64,000 nucleotides of DNA from JBNFVY01 sp049943335. Its GTDB lineage: Bacteria; Pseudomonadota; Alphaproteobacteria; Rhodobacterales; Rhodobacteraceae. Location of the stretch: NCBI RefSeq assembly GCF_049943335.1, contig NZ_JBNFVY010000004.1, forward strand, positions 186,001 to 250,000. Reading direction: 5' to 3'. A program made the translations under genes and the position numbers. Below the pieces are notes generated by a model that was not told the DNA's origin, made no database searches, and was given only the letters and a program-made list of their open reading frames with translations. Positions 25,733-34,184 of the stretch are shown piece after piece (position 1 is the stretch's first letter; every line of letters begins with the position of its first letter).

Positions 25733-26261
25733 GCGACGGATCGTGGCTGTGGGCGTGTCCGTGAACATGCGTGTGATCGTGACCCTGGCCGTGATGATGT
25801 CCATGATCGTGCAAAGGCCCGTGATCATGCCCCATGGTCCGCCCGTGCCCATAGGCCCCGCCTTCGGGGCGGAAGGGTGCAGTGATTTCGGTGATCTGGG
25901 CGCCCAGGTGTTCCAACATGCGCCGTAGCACCGGATCATGGCGGATACGCAAGGCGCCGGCGTTCACTTCGCACGGCGTGTGACGATTGCCGATGTGCCA
26001 GGCCAGCCGCGGCAGATCGCCAGTGATTTCCAGCAGCGGCTCGGGCGCCGCGCGTACGGTGATGTGCCCGCCACCAGGCAGCACCAACGCATCGCCATCA
26101 TCCAGCGAGGTGGTGCGCGGCAAATCCACAAGGAAAGAACGGCCTTGATCGGTGGTCAGACGCTTGCGGCGCAGCATGCGCGCGTCATAATCGAGGGTCA
26201 GCGTATCGCCCGCCCCGCCGGCCCCGTGGGCAATTTCCTGGCACACAGGTAAATCTGTCAT
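25719..26261 (-). CDS. ureE: Urease nickel metallochaperone UreE with His-rich tail
   Basis: 180 residues. The N-terminal peptide-binding domain and the metal-binding domain ('HIGNRHTPCEV', with the conserved HIGNRH) are complete. From about residue 137 the chain is a His-rich tail (GHDHGP, HGHHHGQGHDHTH and so on) with roughly twenty His, typical of nickel-storing UreE. It delivers nickel to the UreDFG-apourease complex. The 3' end overlaps ureF. A gene on the opposite strand separates it from ureC. Confidence 0.95.
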   Translation of the reverse strand: MTDLPVCQEIAHGAGGAGDTLTLDYDARMLRRKRLTTDQGRSFLVDLPRTTSLDDGDALVLPGGGHITVRAAPEPLLEITGDLPRLAWHIGNRHTPCEVNAGALRIRHDPVLRRMLEHLGAQITEITAPFRPEGGAYGHGRTMGHDHGPLHDHGHHHGQGHDHTHVHGHAHSHDPSHEHG

Positions 26262-26335
26262 TTCAGCCCCACTTTGAAGGTTTTTAAACGATTCCAGTTC
26301 AACATGGATCTGACCTGGTTGGAAGGAGTGTGCAC

Positions 26336-26680
26336 ATGTTCATGGATCGATCCCCGGCGGATGAGCTGGCCCGTATTCGCGCGCGGATCGCCGAATTGCG
26401 CGCGCGTGAAGCCGCGCTCAAGGCCGCGTTCATCGAAGGAAACGAAACCGGACGATTCGAAGGCTTCGCCCATGACGTGGTCGTACAACGGACCGAACAA
26501 GAAGTTTTCGACATCACGCGCCTTCCAGGCGAGATTCTTGAAAACCCGCTGTACTATCGCACCCGTTTCGTGACCGAAGTGCGCACTGAACCAAAAACCG
26601 GGGCGTTTCTGGACCTGTCGCGCACCGGCAGCTGGAATATCGATAGTGATGGCGAGGGCATCGAACCGCGCCGTGCCTGA
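26336..26680 (+). CDS. Hypothetical coiled-coil protein inside the urease operon, opposite strand
   Basis: 114 residues, read against the urease genes. A good Shine-Dalgarno AAGGAG lies 7 bases before the ATG at 26336. Residues 5-35 form a charged helix or coiled coil (ADELARIRARIAELRAREAAL); the remainder contains 'GRFEGFAHDVVVQRTEQEVFD' and 'LPGEILENPLYYRTRF' (quoted in parts). There is no signal peptide. I recognise no function. It sits between ureE and ureC and ends 15 bases from the ureC stop, so ureC-to-ureE transcription must cross it in antisense. Confidence 0.75.
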   Translation: MFMDRSPADELARIRARIAELRAREAALKAAFIEGNETGRFEGFAHDVVVQRTEQEVFDITRLPGEILENPLYYRTRFVTEVRTEPKTGAFLDLSRTGSWNIDSDGEGIEPRRA

Positions 26681-26694
26681 CACGCCGGTCTGCA

Positions 26695-28404
26695 TCAGAA
26701 CATGAAATAGCGCTGCGCCATCGGCAGTTCGCGGGCCGGCGCACAGGTTAGTAATTCGCCGTCTGCGCGGACCTCATAAGTTTCGGGGTTCACATCGATC
26801 TGCGGTGTCGCATCGTTCATCACCATCGACGATTTGCCGATGCCGCGCGTGTTTTCCACCGCCAGCGTCGATTTCGCCAAGCCCAACGTTTGGGCAATAC
26901 AGTCAGAGTTCGCCGCATGGCTGACAAACGTGACCGCGCTGCGTTCGACCGACCGGCCAAAGGCGCCGAACATCGGGCGCGAATAGACCGGTTGCGGTGT
27001 CGGGATCGACGCATTCGGATCGCCCATTTGCGCCATGACAATCGTGCCGCCGATCAGCGACATTTCCGGTTTGACCCCGAAGAATGCCGGCGACCACAGC
27101 ACCAGATCGGCGCGCTTGCCGACCTCTATGCTGCCGATGTGCCTGGACATGCCGTGCGCGATGGCGGGGTTGATCGTGTACTTGGCAATATAGCGTTTTA
27201 CGCGGACATTATCATTATCGCCATTTTCGTCCGCCAGCCGACCCCGTTGTTTTTTCATCTTGTCCGCCGTCTGCCAGGTGCGGATCAGCACCTCGCCCAC
27301 CCGGCCCATGGCCTGACTGTCCGACGCGATGATCGAAAACGCGCCCATGTCGTGCAGGATATCTTCGGCCGCGATGGTTTCCTTGCGGATGCGGCTTTCG
27401 GCAAAGGCCACATCTTCGGGGATGGATTTATCCAGATGGTGACAGACCATCAGCATATCCAGGTGTTCTTCAAGCGTGTTGACCGTGTAGGGCCGCGTCG
27501 GGTTCGTCGAAGATGGCAGCACGTGGTCTTCGCCCACCACCTTGATGATGTCGGGCGCGTGTCCGCCTCCGGCCCCTTCGGTATGAAACGCGTGGATCGT
27601 GCGCCCCTTTATGGCGTTGACGGTGTTTTCCACAAAGCCGCTTTCGTTCAGCGTGTCGGTGTGGATCATCACCTGCACGTCCATGTCGTCGGCCACGGAC
27701 AGGCAGCAGTCTATGGCGCCGGGGGTGGTGCCCCAGTCTTCGTGCAGTTTTAGCGCGCAGGCCCCGCCGCGCACCATTTCGACCAGCGCGTCCGGCTGGC
27801 TGGCGTTGCCCTTGCCGGCAATGCCGAAGTTCATCGGAAAGGCATCCAGCGCCTGCAACATGCGCCCGATATGCCACGGCCCCGGCGTACAGGTGGTGGC
27901 CAGCGTGCCATGCGCGGGGCCGGTGCCCCCGCCCAGCATCGTGGTGATGCCCGAATGCAGGGCGTCTTCGATCTGTTGCGGGCAGATGAAATGGATGTGG
28001 CTGTCAAAGCCGCCGGCGGTCAGGATACGCCCTTCGCCCGCGATGACTTCGGTGCCCGGGCCCACGATGATGTCGACATTGGGCTGGGTGTCGGGGTTGC
28101 CGGCCTTGCCGATACCCACGATCTGCCCGTCCTTCAGGCCCACGTCCGCCTTGTAGATGCCGGTTACATCGACAATCAGCGCATTGGTGATCACCGTGTC
28201 CACCGCGCCGCCCGCCCGCGTCACCTGAGATTGCCCCATCCCGTCGCGGATCACCTTGCCGCCACCAAACTTCACCTCTTCGCCATAGGTGGTCAGGTCG
28301 CGCTCGACCTCGATGATCAGATCGGTATCGGCCAGACGCACCCGGTCGCCCGTGGTCGGCCCGTACATATCGGCATATGTCGCGCGAGAGATTTTTGCAG
28401 GCAT
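26695..28404 (-). CDS. ureC: Urease alpha (catalytic) subunit
   Basis: 569-residue amidohydrolase that hydrolyses urea to ammonia and carbamate. The nickel ligands are visible: His136 and His138 (DSHIHF), carbamylated Lys219 (ALKLHEDWG), His248 and His274, and Asp362. The mobile flap has Cys321-His322-His323 (VCHHLDKSIPED). Full length. The start at 28404 follows AAAGGGAC. The operon gives cytoplasmic urease with separate A, B and C subunits as in most bacteria. Confidence 0.97.
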   Translation of the reverse strand: MPAKISRATYADMYGPTTGDRVRLADTDLIIEVERDLTTYGEEVKFGGGKVIRDGMGQSQVTRAGGAVDTVITNALIVDVTGIYKADVGLKDGQIVGIGKAGNPDTQPNVDIIVGPGTEVIAGEGRILTAGGFDSHIHFICPQQIEDALHSGITTMLGGGTGPAHGTLATTCTPGPWHIGRMLQALDAFPMNFGIAGKGNASQPDALVEMVRGGACALKLHEDWGTTPGAIDCCLSVADDMDVQVMIHTDTLNESGFVENTVNAIKGRTIHAFHTEGAGGGHAPDIIKVVGEDHVLPSSTNPTRPYTVNTLEEHLDMLMVCHHLDKSIPEDVAFAESRIRKETIAAEDILHDMGAFSIIASDSQAMGRVGEVLIRTWQTADKMKKQRGRLADENGDNDNVRVKRYIAKYTINPAIAHGMSRHIGSIEVGKRADLVLWSPAFFGVKPEMSLIGGTIVMAQMGDPNASIPTPQPVYSRPMFGAFGRSVERSAVTFVSHAANSDCIAQTLGLAKSTLAVENTRGIGKSSMVMNDATPQIDVNPETYEVRADGELLTCAPARELPMAQRYFMF

Positions 28405-28417
28405 GACAGTCCCTTTG

Positions 28418-28445
28418 TTCAGTGTGCGGCATTCAGTGTGCGGCC
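28418..28445. repeat. Two-copy 14-bp tandem repeat before ureC
   Basis: TTCAGTGTGCGGCA then TTCAGTGTGCGGCC, adjacent, directly upstream of the ureC ribosome-binding site. The second copy covers the stop of the 61-codon ORF. Confidence 0.75.
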
Positions 28446-28618
28446 AGGGCCGCGTGTTCGTTCAGCGGTGCGAGCGGAATCGGGGAACGGCGGCGACAGC
28501 GTGCGCGCAGACTGGCCGCAACCCGGCTGCGCACGCCCGCACTATCTGGGCCGGCGCACGTGTCGGTCAGCGCCGGGCGCGGCGCATCAAAGCGTTGGAA
28601 CAGGGGCACGGCGGTCAT
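28433..28618 (-). CDS. Candidate small ORF between the 104-residue protein and ureC
   Basis: 61 codons whose ATG overlaps the preceding stop by ATGA. The predicted product begins MTAVPLFQRFD and is Arg- and Ala-rich, with no recognisable domain. The end lies in a 14-bp duplication. Coupling suggests translation, but the composition is also what any GC-rich spacer would give. Confidence 0.3.
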   Translation of the reverse strand: MTAVPLFQRFDAPRPALTDTCAGPDSAGVRSRVAASLRARCRRRSPIPLAPLNEHAALAAH

Positions 28619-28929
28619 TTGACGCGCGGCCCCCGCTTGATCAGCCGGCGCGAATTGGCGCGGGTCTTGCGGCGCAACGGTCGGATGGCGGCGCTGGCCA
28701 CCTGGTCGGGGCGCCCCCCGCCTGTCGCAACCTTGGCCGCGCCCCACGCGCTTTCGGTGAAGGCCTGGGTCTTTTCGGTGACCATGCGGGTGTGTTCGTT
28801 CGGCGTGACGGACCAGACCCCGGCCATCCCCCATAGCCGCAGCGCCACAACCGTCTGCGCCTCAACCGCAAGATAGGTCAGGTCCAGACCAAGCGTCCAC
28901 AGATCGAAAGGCGAAGCGGCACGTTTCAT
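28615..28929 (-). CDS. Conserved small protein of Rhodobacteraceae urease operons
   Basis: 104 residues, start overlapping the ureB stop by ATGA. The N-terminal half has a moderately hydrophobic helix (FDLWTLGLDLTYLAVEAQTVVALRLWGMAG, read in parts) and the C-terminal half is strongly basic (RPLRRKTRANSRRL). The pattern resembles small phasin- or antifreeze-labelled proteins of this bacterial family found in ure operons; I cannot assign a role. Tight coupling to ureB argues that it is a real operon member. Confidence 0.7.
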   Translation of the reverse strand: MKRAASPFDLWTLGLDLTYLAVEAQTVVALRLWGMAGVWSVTPNEHTRMVTEKTQAFTESAWGAAKVATGGGRPDQVASAAIRPLRRKTRANSRRLIKRGPRVK

Positions 28930-29234
28930 TCCAATGCCCCCATGACAGCCTGGTTGAAACCATAGACTGTGCGCTTGCCCAACAGGGGGATCAAAGACAC
29001 CTCGCGGGTCTGGCCCGGTTCGAACCGCACCGCCGTGCCCGCAGCGATGTCCAGACGCTGGCCGCGCGCTGCATCGCGGTCGAAAGACAGCGCGCTGTTG
29101 GTTTCGGCGAAATGATAGTGGCTGCCCACCTGCACCGGACGATCCCCGGTATTGGACACCTCAAGGACCGTCACCTCCGCCCCTGCGTTCAATTCGATCT
29201 GGCCATCGGCGACCAGATATTCCCCAGGGTTCAT
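28926..29234 (-). CDS. ureB: Urease beta subunit
   Basis: 102 residues, structural subunit of the (ABC)3 urease trimer. Family blocks 'VSNTGDRPVQVGSHYHFAE' and 'GTAVRFEPGQTREVSLI' are intact. The length fits bacterial UreB. It lies 37 bases after ureA and overlaps the next gene by ATGA. Confidence 0.96.
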   Translation of the reverse strand: MNPGEYLVADGQIELNAGAEVTVLEVSNTGDRPVQVGSHYHFAETNSALSFDRDAARGQRLDIAAGTAVRFEPGQTREVSLIPLLGKRTVYGFNQAVMGALE

Positions 29235-29271
29235 CGGCGTTGCTCCTTCGTATCGTTGCGTTGCCCGCGTC

Positions 29272-29574
29272 TCAGCGGATCGGATGGTGGACCGTCACCA
29301 ACTTGGTGCCGTCGGGAAATGTTGCTTCGACCTGCACTTCGTGGATCATCTCGGCGATGCCATCCATGCATTGTTCGCGCGCCACCACGGTTGCCCCTGC
29401 TTGCATCAGATCGGACACGGATCGCCCGTCGCGCGCGCCTTCGACCACGTAATCCGTGATCAGCGCGATGGCTTCGGGGTGGTTCAGCTTGACGCCCCGC
29501 TCCAGCCGGTTGCGCGCCACCATGGCCGCCAGGCTGACCAGCAGCTTGTCCTTTTCCCTAGGTGTCAGGTTCAT
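29272..29574 (-). CDS. ureA: Urease gamma subunit
   Basis: 100 residues, the smallest urease structural subunit. It starts MNLTPREKDKLLVSLAAMVA and ends 'GTKLVTVHHPIR', matching the family from end to end. It lies 10 bases after ureD in the same operon. Confidence 0.97.
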   Translation of the reverse strand: MNLTPREKDKLLVSLAAMVARNRLERGVKLNHPEAIALITDYVVEGARDGRSVSDLMQAGATVVAREQCMDGIAEMIHEVQVEATFPDGTKLVTVHHPIR

Positions 29575-29584
29575 TCCCGCTTCC

Positions 29585-30397
29585 TCATAGTTGCCAGACG
29601 CGCGGCAGGTCAGCGCCGCGCAGCTGTGTCAATATCGCCGCCAGTGCCCGGCGCAAGGGCCAGCCGTCGCCCGCCATCGCACGGATCACCAGCTTGCCGT
29701 CCCATGCGCTGGCCGCCGCCTGGACCCCGTCCAACCCGTCCAGCACCTGCCGGGCCGGGCCAAGAGCGTCTTGCGCCCCGGGCGCAACCAGCGCCACCGT
29801 TGTCACGGCCCGCGCCCCGCCCAGAACGGCCCCGGATGCGCGCCGAGCAAGGGCGCGCGCGCCCAGCGCCAGCGGTTCGATCAGCACCGGGGCGCCGTCA
29901 CGCCAGACTTCGCGCCGGTCAGCCAGATGCAGCGCGGCGATCGTTTCGCCCATCGCCTTGCGGCCCAGGATGATCGTTTCGACCATCAATACCGACGCAT
30001 CCCCAGCCAGATCGACCCGTGTCTGGCGCGCCAGGTTCGACCCTTCGAACAGGATCGTTTCTTGCGGCAACCAGTCCAGCCGCGCCCCGGCCGCCACCGA
30101 CAAGGCCACGCCCACCTGCGCCGCGCCGCCCGCGCTGGCATAGGCACGCTCGGCCGTCTGGGTTGTGCCCACGACATGCGCGCCCGACTCAATCTGCAAT
30201 TCGTAGGACAATCTGTCTCCACCCGTCAGCCCGCCTGCGGTGTTCAGAAACACCACCTCGGGCACCGGCCCGTGGATGCGCGGCAGCATCGCCTTGGCCG
30301 ACCCGGACTGGTGCAGATCGCGCAGCCCGCGCGCGCCCACACGCACAAAAGCCCGCCCACGGGTGCGCTGCATCACTGGCGATGTCTGGTCGAGCAT
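29585..30397 (-). CDS. ureD: Urease accessory protein UreD
   Basis: 270-residue accessory protein that binds apo-urease and recruits UreF and UreG. Recognised by 'FLNTAGGLTGGDRL', 'TTQTAERAYAS' and 'LDWLPQETILFEGS'. The start at 30397 (MLDQTSPVMQ) has GAAAGGA upstream. The longer frame to 30508 lacks a ribosome-binding site. It is the first gene of the urease operon; the promoter should lie in the 182 bases shared with pyrC, which is divergent. Confidence 0.94.
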   Translation of the reverse strand: MLDQTSPVMQRTRGRAFVRVGARGLRDLHQSGSAKAMLPRIHGPVPEVVFLNTAGGLTGGDRLSYELQIESGAHVVGTTQTAERAYASAGGAAQVGVALSVAAGARLDWLPQETILFEGSNLARQTRVDLAGDASVLMVETIILGRKAMGETIAALHLADRREVWRDGAPVLIEPLALGARALARRASGAVLGGARAVTTVALVAPGAQDALGPARQVLDGLDGVQAAASAWDGKLVIRAMAGDGWPLRRALAAILTQLRGADLPRVWQL

Positions 30398-30579
30398 CGG
30401 GGTCCTTTCGCCGATCGTCCGCTCTAACCTACTGCCGCCCCGCCGGGCCGCAATATCCGACGCTCTGGCGCCCCAAAGAAACGCGCATGCCCACACCGCG
30501 TTGCCCAAGAATTAGGCACACCGCGCGGCGCGCGATTTGCCCGTGGTCCCCGCCTGAAAGGCATGTTAACCCATGCGTC

Positions 30580-31620
30580 ATGACCGACACGCTGACGATT
30601 TGCCGCCCCGATGACTGGCACCTGCATTTGCGCGATGGCGCGATGCTGAAAGCCGTGCTTCCCGAAACCGTCCGCCATTTTGGCCGCGCGATCATCATGC
30701 CCAATCTTGTGCCCCCGGTCGTGACCGGCGCACAGGCGCTGGCCTACCGCGAACGCATTCTGGCCGCCGCCCCCGGCGTGGGGCTGTTCGAGCCGCTGAT
30801 GACACTCTACCTGACCGAAGACACCGATCCCGCGGATGTGGCCGAAGCCCATGCCAGCGGTCTGATCAAGGCGGTCAAGCTTTACCCCGCCGGGGCCACC
30901 ACAAACAGCGCCTCGGGCGTGAACGATTTCGACAAGGTGCGTCCGGTGCTGGAAAAAATGGCCCAGATCGGCCTGCCCCTTTGCGTGCACGGCGAAGTGG
31001 TCAGAGATGATGTCGATATCTTCGACCGCGAGGCGGTGTTCATCGACACCGTGCTGGATCCGCTGCGCCGCGCCACGCCCGGCCTGCGCGTGGTGATGGA
31101 ACATATCACTACCAAGGACGGCGTTGATTATGCCCGCGACGCTGGCCCGTCGGTGGGCGCCACGATCACCACGCATCATCTGGTCATCAACCGCAACCAC
31201 CTTCTGGTCGGCGGGATCAAGCCGCATTACTACTGCCTGCCCCTAGCCAAGCGCGAAACGCACCGGCTGGCCCTGCGCGCCGCCGCGACCTCGGGCGATC
31301 CGACGTTTTTCCTTGGCACCGACAGCGCGCCGCACCTGGACAAGGACAAGGAATCGGCCTGCGGCTGCGCGGGCTGTTTCACCGCGACCAACACCATGTC
31401 GATCCTGGCCGAAGTGTTCGAACAGGAGGGCGCGCTGGACAAGCTGGAAGGGTTCACCGCGCACCACGGTCCGGCATTTTATGGCCTGCCGGTCAACGAA
31501 ACGACGATCACCCTGACCAAGGGCAGCCCGGTGCCCTACCCCGCCAAGATCGACACGCCCGAGGGGCCTTTGACGGTGTTCGATCCGGGCTTTGCGCTGC
31601 ACTGGCGCGTTGAGGCCTGA
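30580..31620 (+). CDS. pyrC: Dihydroorotase, PyrC class II
   Basis: 346-residue zinc amidohydrolase closing carbamoyl aspartate to dihydroorotate in pyrimidine synthesis. 'DDWHLHLRDG' gives the first two Zn-binding His, 'AVKLYPAGATTNS' the carbamylated Lys, 'GTDSAPH' the Asp near the C-terminus. The 346-residue length fits the class II (E. coli-like) type. The start at 30580 gives MTDTLTICRPDDWH. pyrE follows 79 bases later. The 3' end, including the stop, is duplicated in tandem. Confidence 0.95.
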   Translation: MTDTLTICRPDDWHLHLRDGAMLKAVLPETVRHFGRAIIMPNLVPPVVTGAQALAYRERILAAAPGVGLFEPLMTLYLTEDTDPADVAEAHASGLIKAVKLYPAGATTNSASGVNDFDKVRPVLEKMAQIGLPLCVHGEVVRDDVDIFDREAVFIDTVLDPLRRATPGLRVVMEHITTKDGVDYARDAGPSVGATITTHHLVINRNHLLVGGIKPHYYCLPLAKRETHRLALRAAATSGDPTFFLGTDSAPHLDKDKESACGCAGCFTATNTMSILAEVFEQEGALDKLEGFTAHHGPAFYGLPVNETTITLTKGSPVPYPAKIDTPEGPLTVFDPGFALHWRVEA

Positions 31621-31636
31621 AAATGAGGCCTGAAAA
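31611..31636. repeat. Two-copy 13-bp tandem repeat at the pyrC stop
   Basis: TGAGGCCTGAAAA occurs twice without spacer; the first copy contains the pyrC stop codon. Confidence 0.8.
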
Positions 31637-31699
31637 TCGGCCTTGCCCCGGAGCGGGATATTTAGGAACACAAGAAAACTGCATCAGAAAGGCCCGCCG

Positions 31700-32395
31700 A
31701 TGATCCCTTCGTCCTATCCCGCAAGGGAAGAAATCGCCCGTCTCACAGCGCGGATGCTGCTTGAAATCGGCGCGGTCAATTTCAATACGGACGAACCTTA
31801 TACGCTGGCCAGCGGCCTGCCGTCGCCCAGCTATATCGATTGCCGCAAGCTGATCAGCTTTCCGCGCATCCGCGCGACGCTGATGGATTTCATGGCCGTG
31901 ACGGTGATGCGCGATGCGGGCTTTGAAGCCTTTGACAATATCGCGGGCGGGGAAACCGCGGGCATTCCCTTTGCCGCCATGGTGGCCGAACGGCTGGCGC
32001 TGCCGATGACCTATGTGCGCAAAAAGCCCAAGGGCCATGGCCGCAACGCGCGGATCGAAGGCGCGATGAGCGAAGGCCAGCGCGTGCTGCTGGTCGAGGA
32101 TCTGACCACCGACGGCGGATCGAAACTGTCCTTCGTGGACGCGATCCGCGAAACCGGCGCGACCTGCGGGCATACGGCCGTGATCTTCTACTATGACATC
32201 TTCCCCGAAACGGTGAAATCGCTGAGCGATCACGGGGTGCAGTTGCACCACCTGTGCACGTGGTGGGATGTACTGGCCGAAGCGCGCGCCCAAGGCGCCT
32301 TCAGCGCCGCCACCCTGAGCGACGTGGAAAGCTTCCTGAAGGCCCCGCGTGCCTGGCAAGAGGCCCGGATGGCCCAAAGCGGGTCACAAAAATAG
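31700..32395 (+). CDS. pyrE: Orotate phosphoribosyltransferase
   Basis: 231 residues; forms orotidine monophosphate from orotate and PRPP. The PRPP-binding motif 'VLLVEDLTTDGGSK' and 'DNIAGGETAGIPFA' are present, along with 'MTYVRKKPKGHG', the flexible catalytic loop. The start at 31700 follows GAAAGG. It forms a pyrimidine pair with pyrC. A DnaA box begins one base after the stop. Confidence 0.95.
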   Translation: MIPSSYPAREEIARLTARMLLEIGAVNFNTDEPYTLASGLPSPSYIDCRKLISFPRIRATLMDFMAVTVMRDAGFEAFDNIAGGETAGIPFAAMVAERLALPMTYVRKKPKGHGRNARIEGAMSEGQRVLLVEDLTTDGGSKLSFVDAIRETGATCGHTAVIFYYDIFPETVKSLSDHGVQLHHLCTWWDVLAEARAQGAFSAATLSDVESFLKAPRAWQEARMAQSGSQK

Positions 32396-32551
32396 CTGTG
32401 GATAAGCTGCGGGGATGGGCTGGGGACAAGCCCCACGATTCGGAGTATTCGAATCAACATCTGGATTGTATGATTGCACCCGCAACAAGATGAACAGGCA
32501 ATGACTGCCCCGCGCTTTTTGATCCACAGGGCTTACGGGCAGTTACCCACA
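32396..32551. promoter_or_regulatory. DnaA-box cluster upstream of dnaB
   Basis: CTGTGGATAA at 32396-32405 is the exact reverse complement of the consensus DnaA box TTATCCACAG. Near matches with one mismatch are TGATCCACA at 32520-32528 and TTACCCACA at 32543-32551. The region is also AT-richer than its surroundings. This suggests DnaA control of dnaB rather than an origin, because no other origin features are visible. Confidence 0.6.
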
Positions 32552-32625
32552 GAATTATCAGCCTAGTATTCCCGGGCCCGCTTGCCGTATCCAGTCGGGC
32601 AAACACCGGGGGGCAGGTGAGCAAA

Positions 32626-34122
32626 ATGAACGAAATCGCAAAAGTCGCACCGTCAGGCGCGGATCAGGGGGACATCCCTGCCGCGCCCCATTCCATCGAA
32701 GCCGAACAGCAACTGCTGGGCGCGCTTTTGACGAACAACGATCTGTATGATCGCATCGCATCGATCGTGAAGGCCGAACATTTCTACGATCCGGTGCATC
32801 GGCGCATCTACGAGGCATGCGCGCTCAAGATCTCCAAGAACACGCTGGCCACGCCCGTCACGCTCAAGGCCGTGTTCGAAGAAGACGACGGGTTCAAGGA
32901 ACTGGGCGGGCCGGCCTATCTGGTGCGCCTGGCCGGCAGCGCCATTTCGTCATTCGCCGTGCGCGACTATGCGCAGATGATTTATGATTTCGCCCTGCGC
33001 CGCCAGTTGATCGAACTGGGCAACGAAATCACCGGCAAGGCGCAGAAGGTCGATATCGAAAACGATCCGGTGGACCAGATCGTACAGGCCGAACAGGCGC
33101 TTTACGGGCTGGCCGAACAGGGCCAGACACAAAGCGGCTTTGTGTCCTTTCTGTCGGCCGTTACCGATGCGGTCAATGTGGCCAATGCCGCCTATCAGCG
33201 CGATGGCGGGTTATCGGGCATTTCGACCGGCCTTGTGGACATGGACAAAAAGCTGGGCGGGCTGCATCCGTCAGACCTGCTGATCCTTGCCGGGCGCCCG
33301 TCGATGGGCAAAACATCGCTGGCCACCAACATCGCCTACAACATCGCCAAGGCCTACAAGAAGGGCAAAAAGCCCGACGGCACGGAAGGCACCATCGAAG
33401 GCGGTGTCGTGGGCTTTTATTCGCTGGAAATGAGCAGCGAACAGCTGGCCGCCCGGATCCTGTCCGAAGCGGCCGAAGTGCCGTCGGAACAGATCCGCCG
33501 CGGCGACATGACCGAAGCCGAATTCCGGCGCTTTGTCGAAGCCGCCAAGGAACTGGAATCCTGCCCCCTGTTCATCGATGACACCCCCGCCCTGCCGATC
33601 AGCCAGCTGGCCGCCCGCGCCCGCCGCCTGAAACGCAGCCACGGGCTGGATGTGCTGATCGTCGACTATCTGCAACTGGTGCGCGGCACGGGGCGCAACG
33701 ACAACCGCGTCAACGAAATCGCCGAAATTTCCATGGGGCTCAAGGCGATCGCCAAGGAACTGGATATCCCCGTGATCGCGCTGTCGCAGCTGTCGCGTCA
33801 GGTGGAAAGCCGCGACGACAAGCGCCCGCAACTGTCGGACTTGCGTGAATCAGGCTCGATCGAGCAGGACGCCGACGTGGTCATGTTCGTGTTCCGCGAA
33901 GAATACTACAAGGAACGCGAAAAACCCGGCGATCACGAACTGGACAAGATGGTCGCCTGGCAAGAGGAAATGGAACGCCTGTACGGCAAGGCCGAAGTGA
34001 TCATCGGCAAGCAGCGCCACGGCCCCATCGGCACGATCGAGCTGAGCTTCGAAGGCCAGTTCACCCGTTTCGGCAACCTGGTCAAACCCTATCAGCAGGT
34101 CCAGGGCAACGACGGATACTGA
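32626..34122 (+). CDS. dnaB: Replicative DNA helicase DnaB
   Basis: 498-residue hexameric helicase. The N-terminal DnaG-interacting domain ('PHSIEAEQQLLGALLTNND') and the RecA-like C-terminal domain with Walker A 'GRPSMGKTSLA', Walker B 'VLIVDYLQLV', arginine finger region and 'LSQLSRQVE' are complete. I prefer the ATG at 32626, 5 bases after AGGTGA; GTG at 32617 lies inside that Shine-Dalgarno. An insertion (KKGKKPDGTEGTIEGG) after the Walker A helix is common in alphaproteobacteria. No intein is present. Confidence 0.95.
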   Translation: MNEIAKVAPSGADQGDIPAAPHSIEAEQQLLGALLTNNDLYDRIASIVKAEHFYDPVHRRIYEACALKISKNTLATPVTLKAVFEEDDGFKELGGPAYLVRLAGSAISSFAVRDYAQMIYDFALRRQLIELGNEITGKAQKVDIENDPVDQIVQAEQALYGLAEQGQTQSGFVSFLSAVTDAVNVANAAYQRDGGLSGISTGLVDMDKKLGGLHPSDLLILAGRPSMGKTSLATNIAYNIAKAYKKGKKPDGTEGTIEGGVVGFYSLEMSSEQLAARILSEAAEVPSEQIRRGDMTEAEFRRFVEAAKELESCPLFIDDTPALPISQLAARARRLKRSHGLDVLIVDYLQLVRGTGRNDNRVNEIAEISMGLKAIAKELDIPVIALSQLSRQVESRDDKRPQLSDLRESGSIEQDADVVMFVFREEYYKEREKPGDHELDKMVAWQEEMERLYGKAEVIIGKQRHGPIGTIELSFEGQFTRFGNLVKPYQQVQGNDGY

Positions 34123-34184
34123 TCGCGCCGCGCGGCCCAAGTTTTCCCTTGCACGCCGCGCGCGCGACCGCCACAACCGGCCCC

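Noticed and set aside
26258..26695. 145-codon minus-strand ORF between ureC and ureE
   Set aside because: It shares the urease strand, but overlaps the plus-strand ORF, which has a proper Shine-Dalgarno and a credible coiled coil, and it extends into the ureE leader.
28980..29040. A GGTTCGAAC stretch resembling a tRNA T-arm
   Set aside because: It lies inside ureB coding for RFEPGQTR; no cloverleaf can be drawn around it. No other tRNA-like segment was recognised in the window.
32396..32616. Chromosomal replication origin at the DnaA boxes
   Set aside because: Only three boxes, one exact; no dnaA, parAB, gidA or hemE nearby and no clear AT-rich unwinding element.
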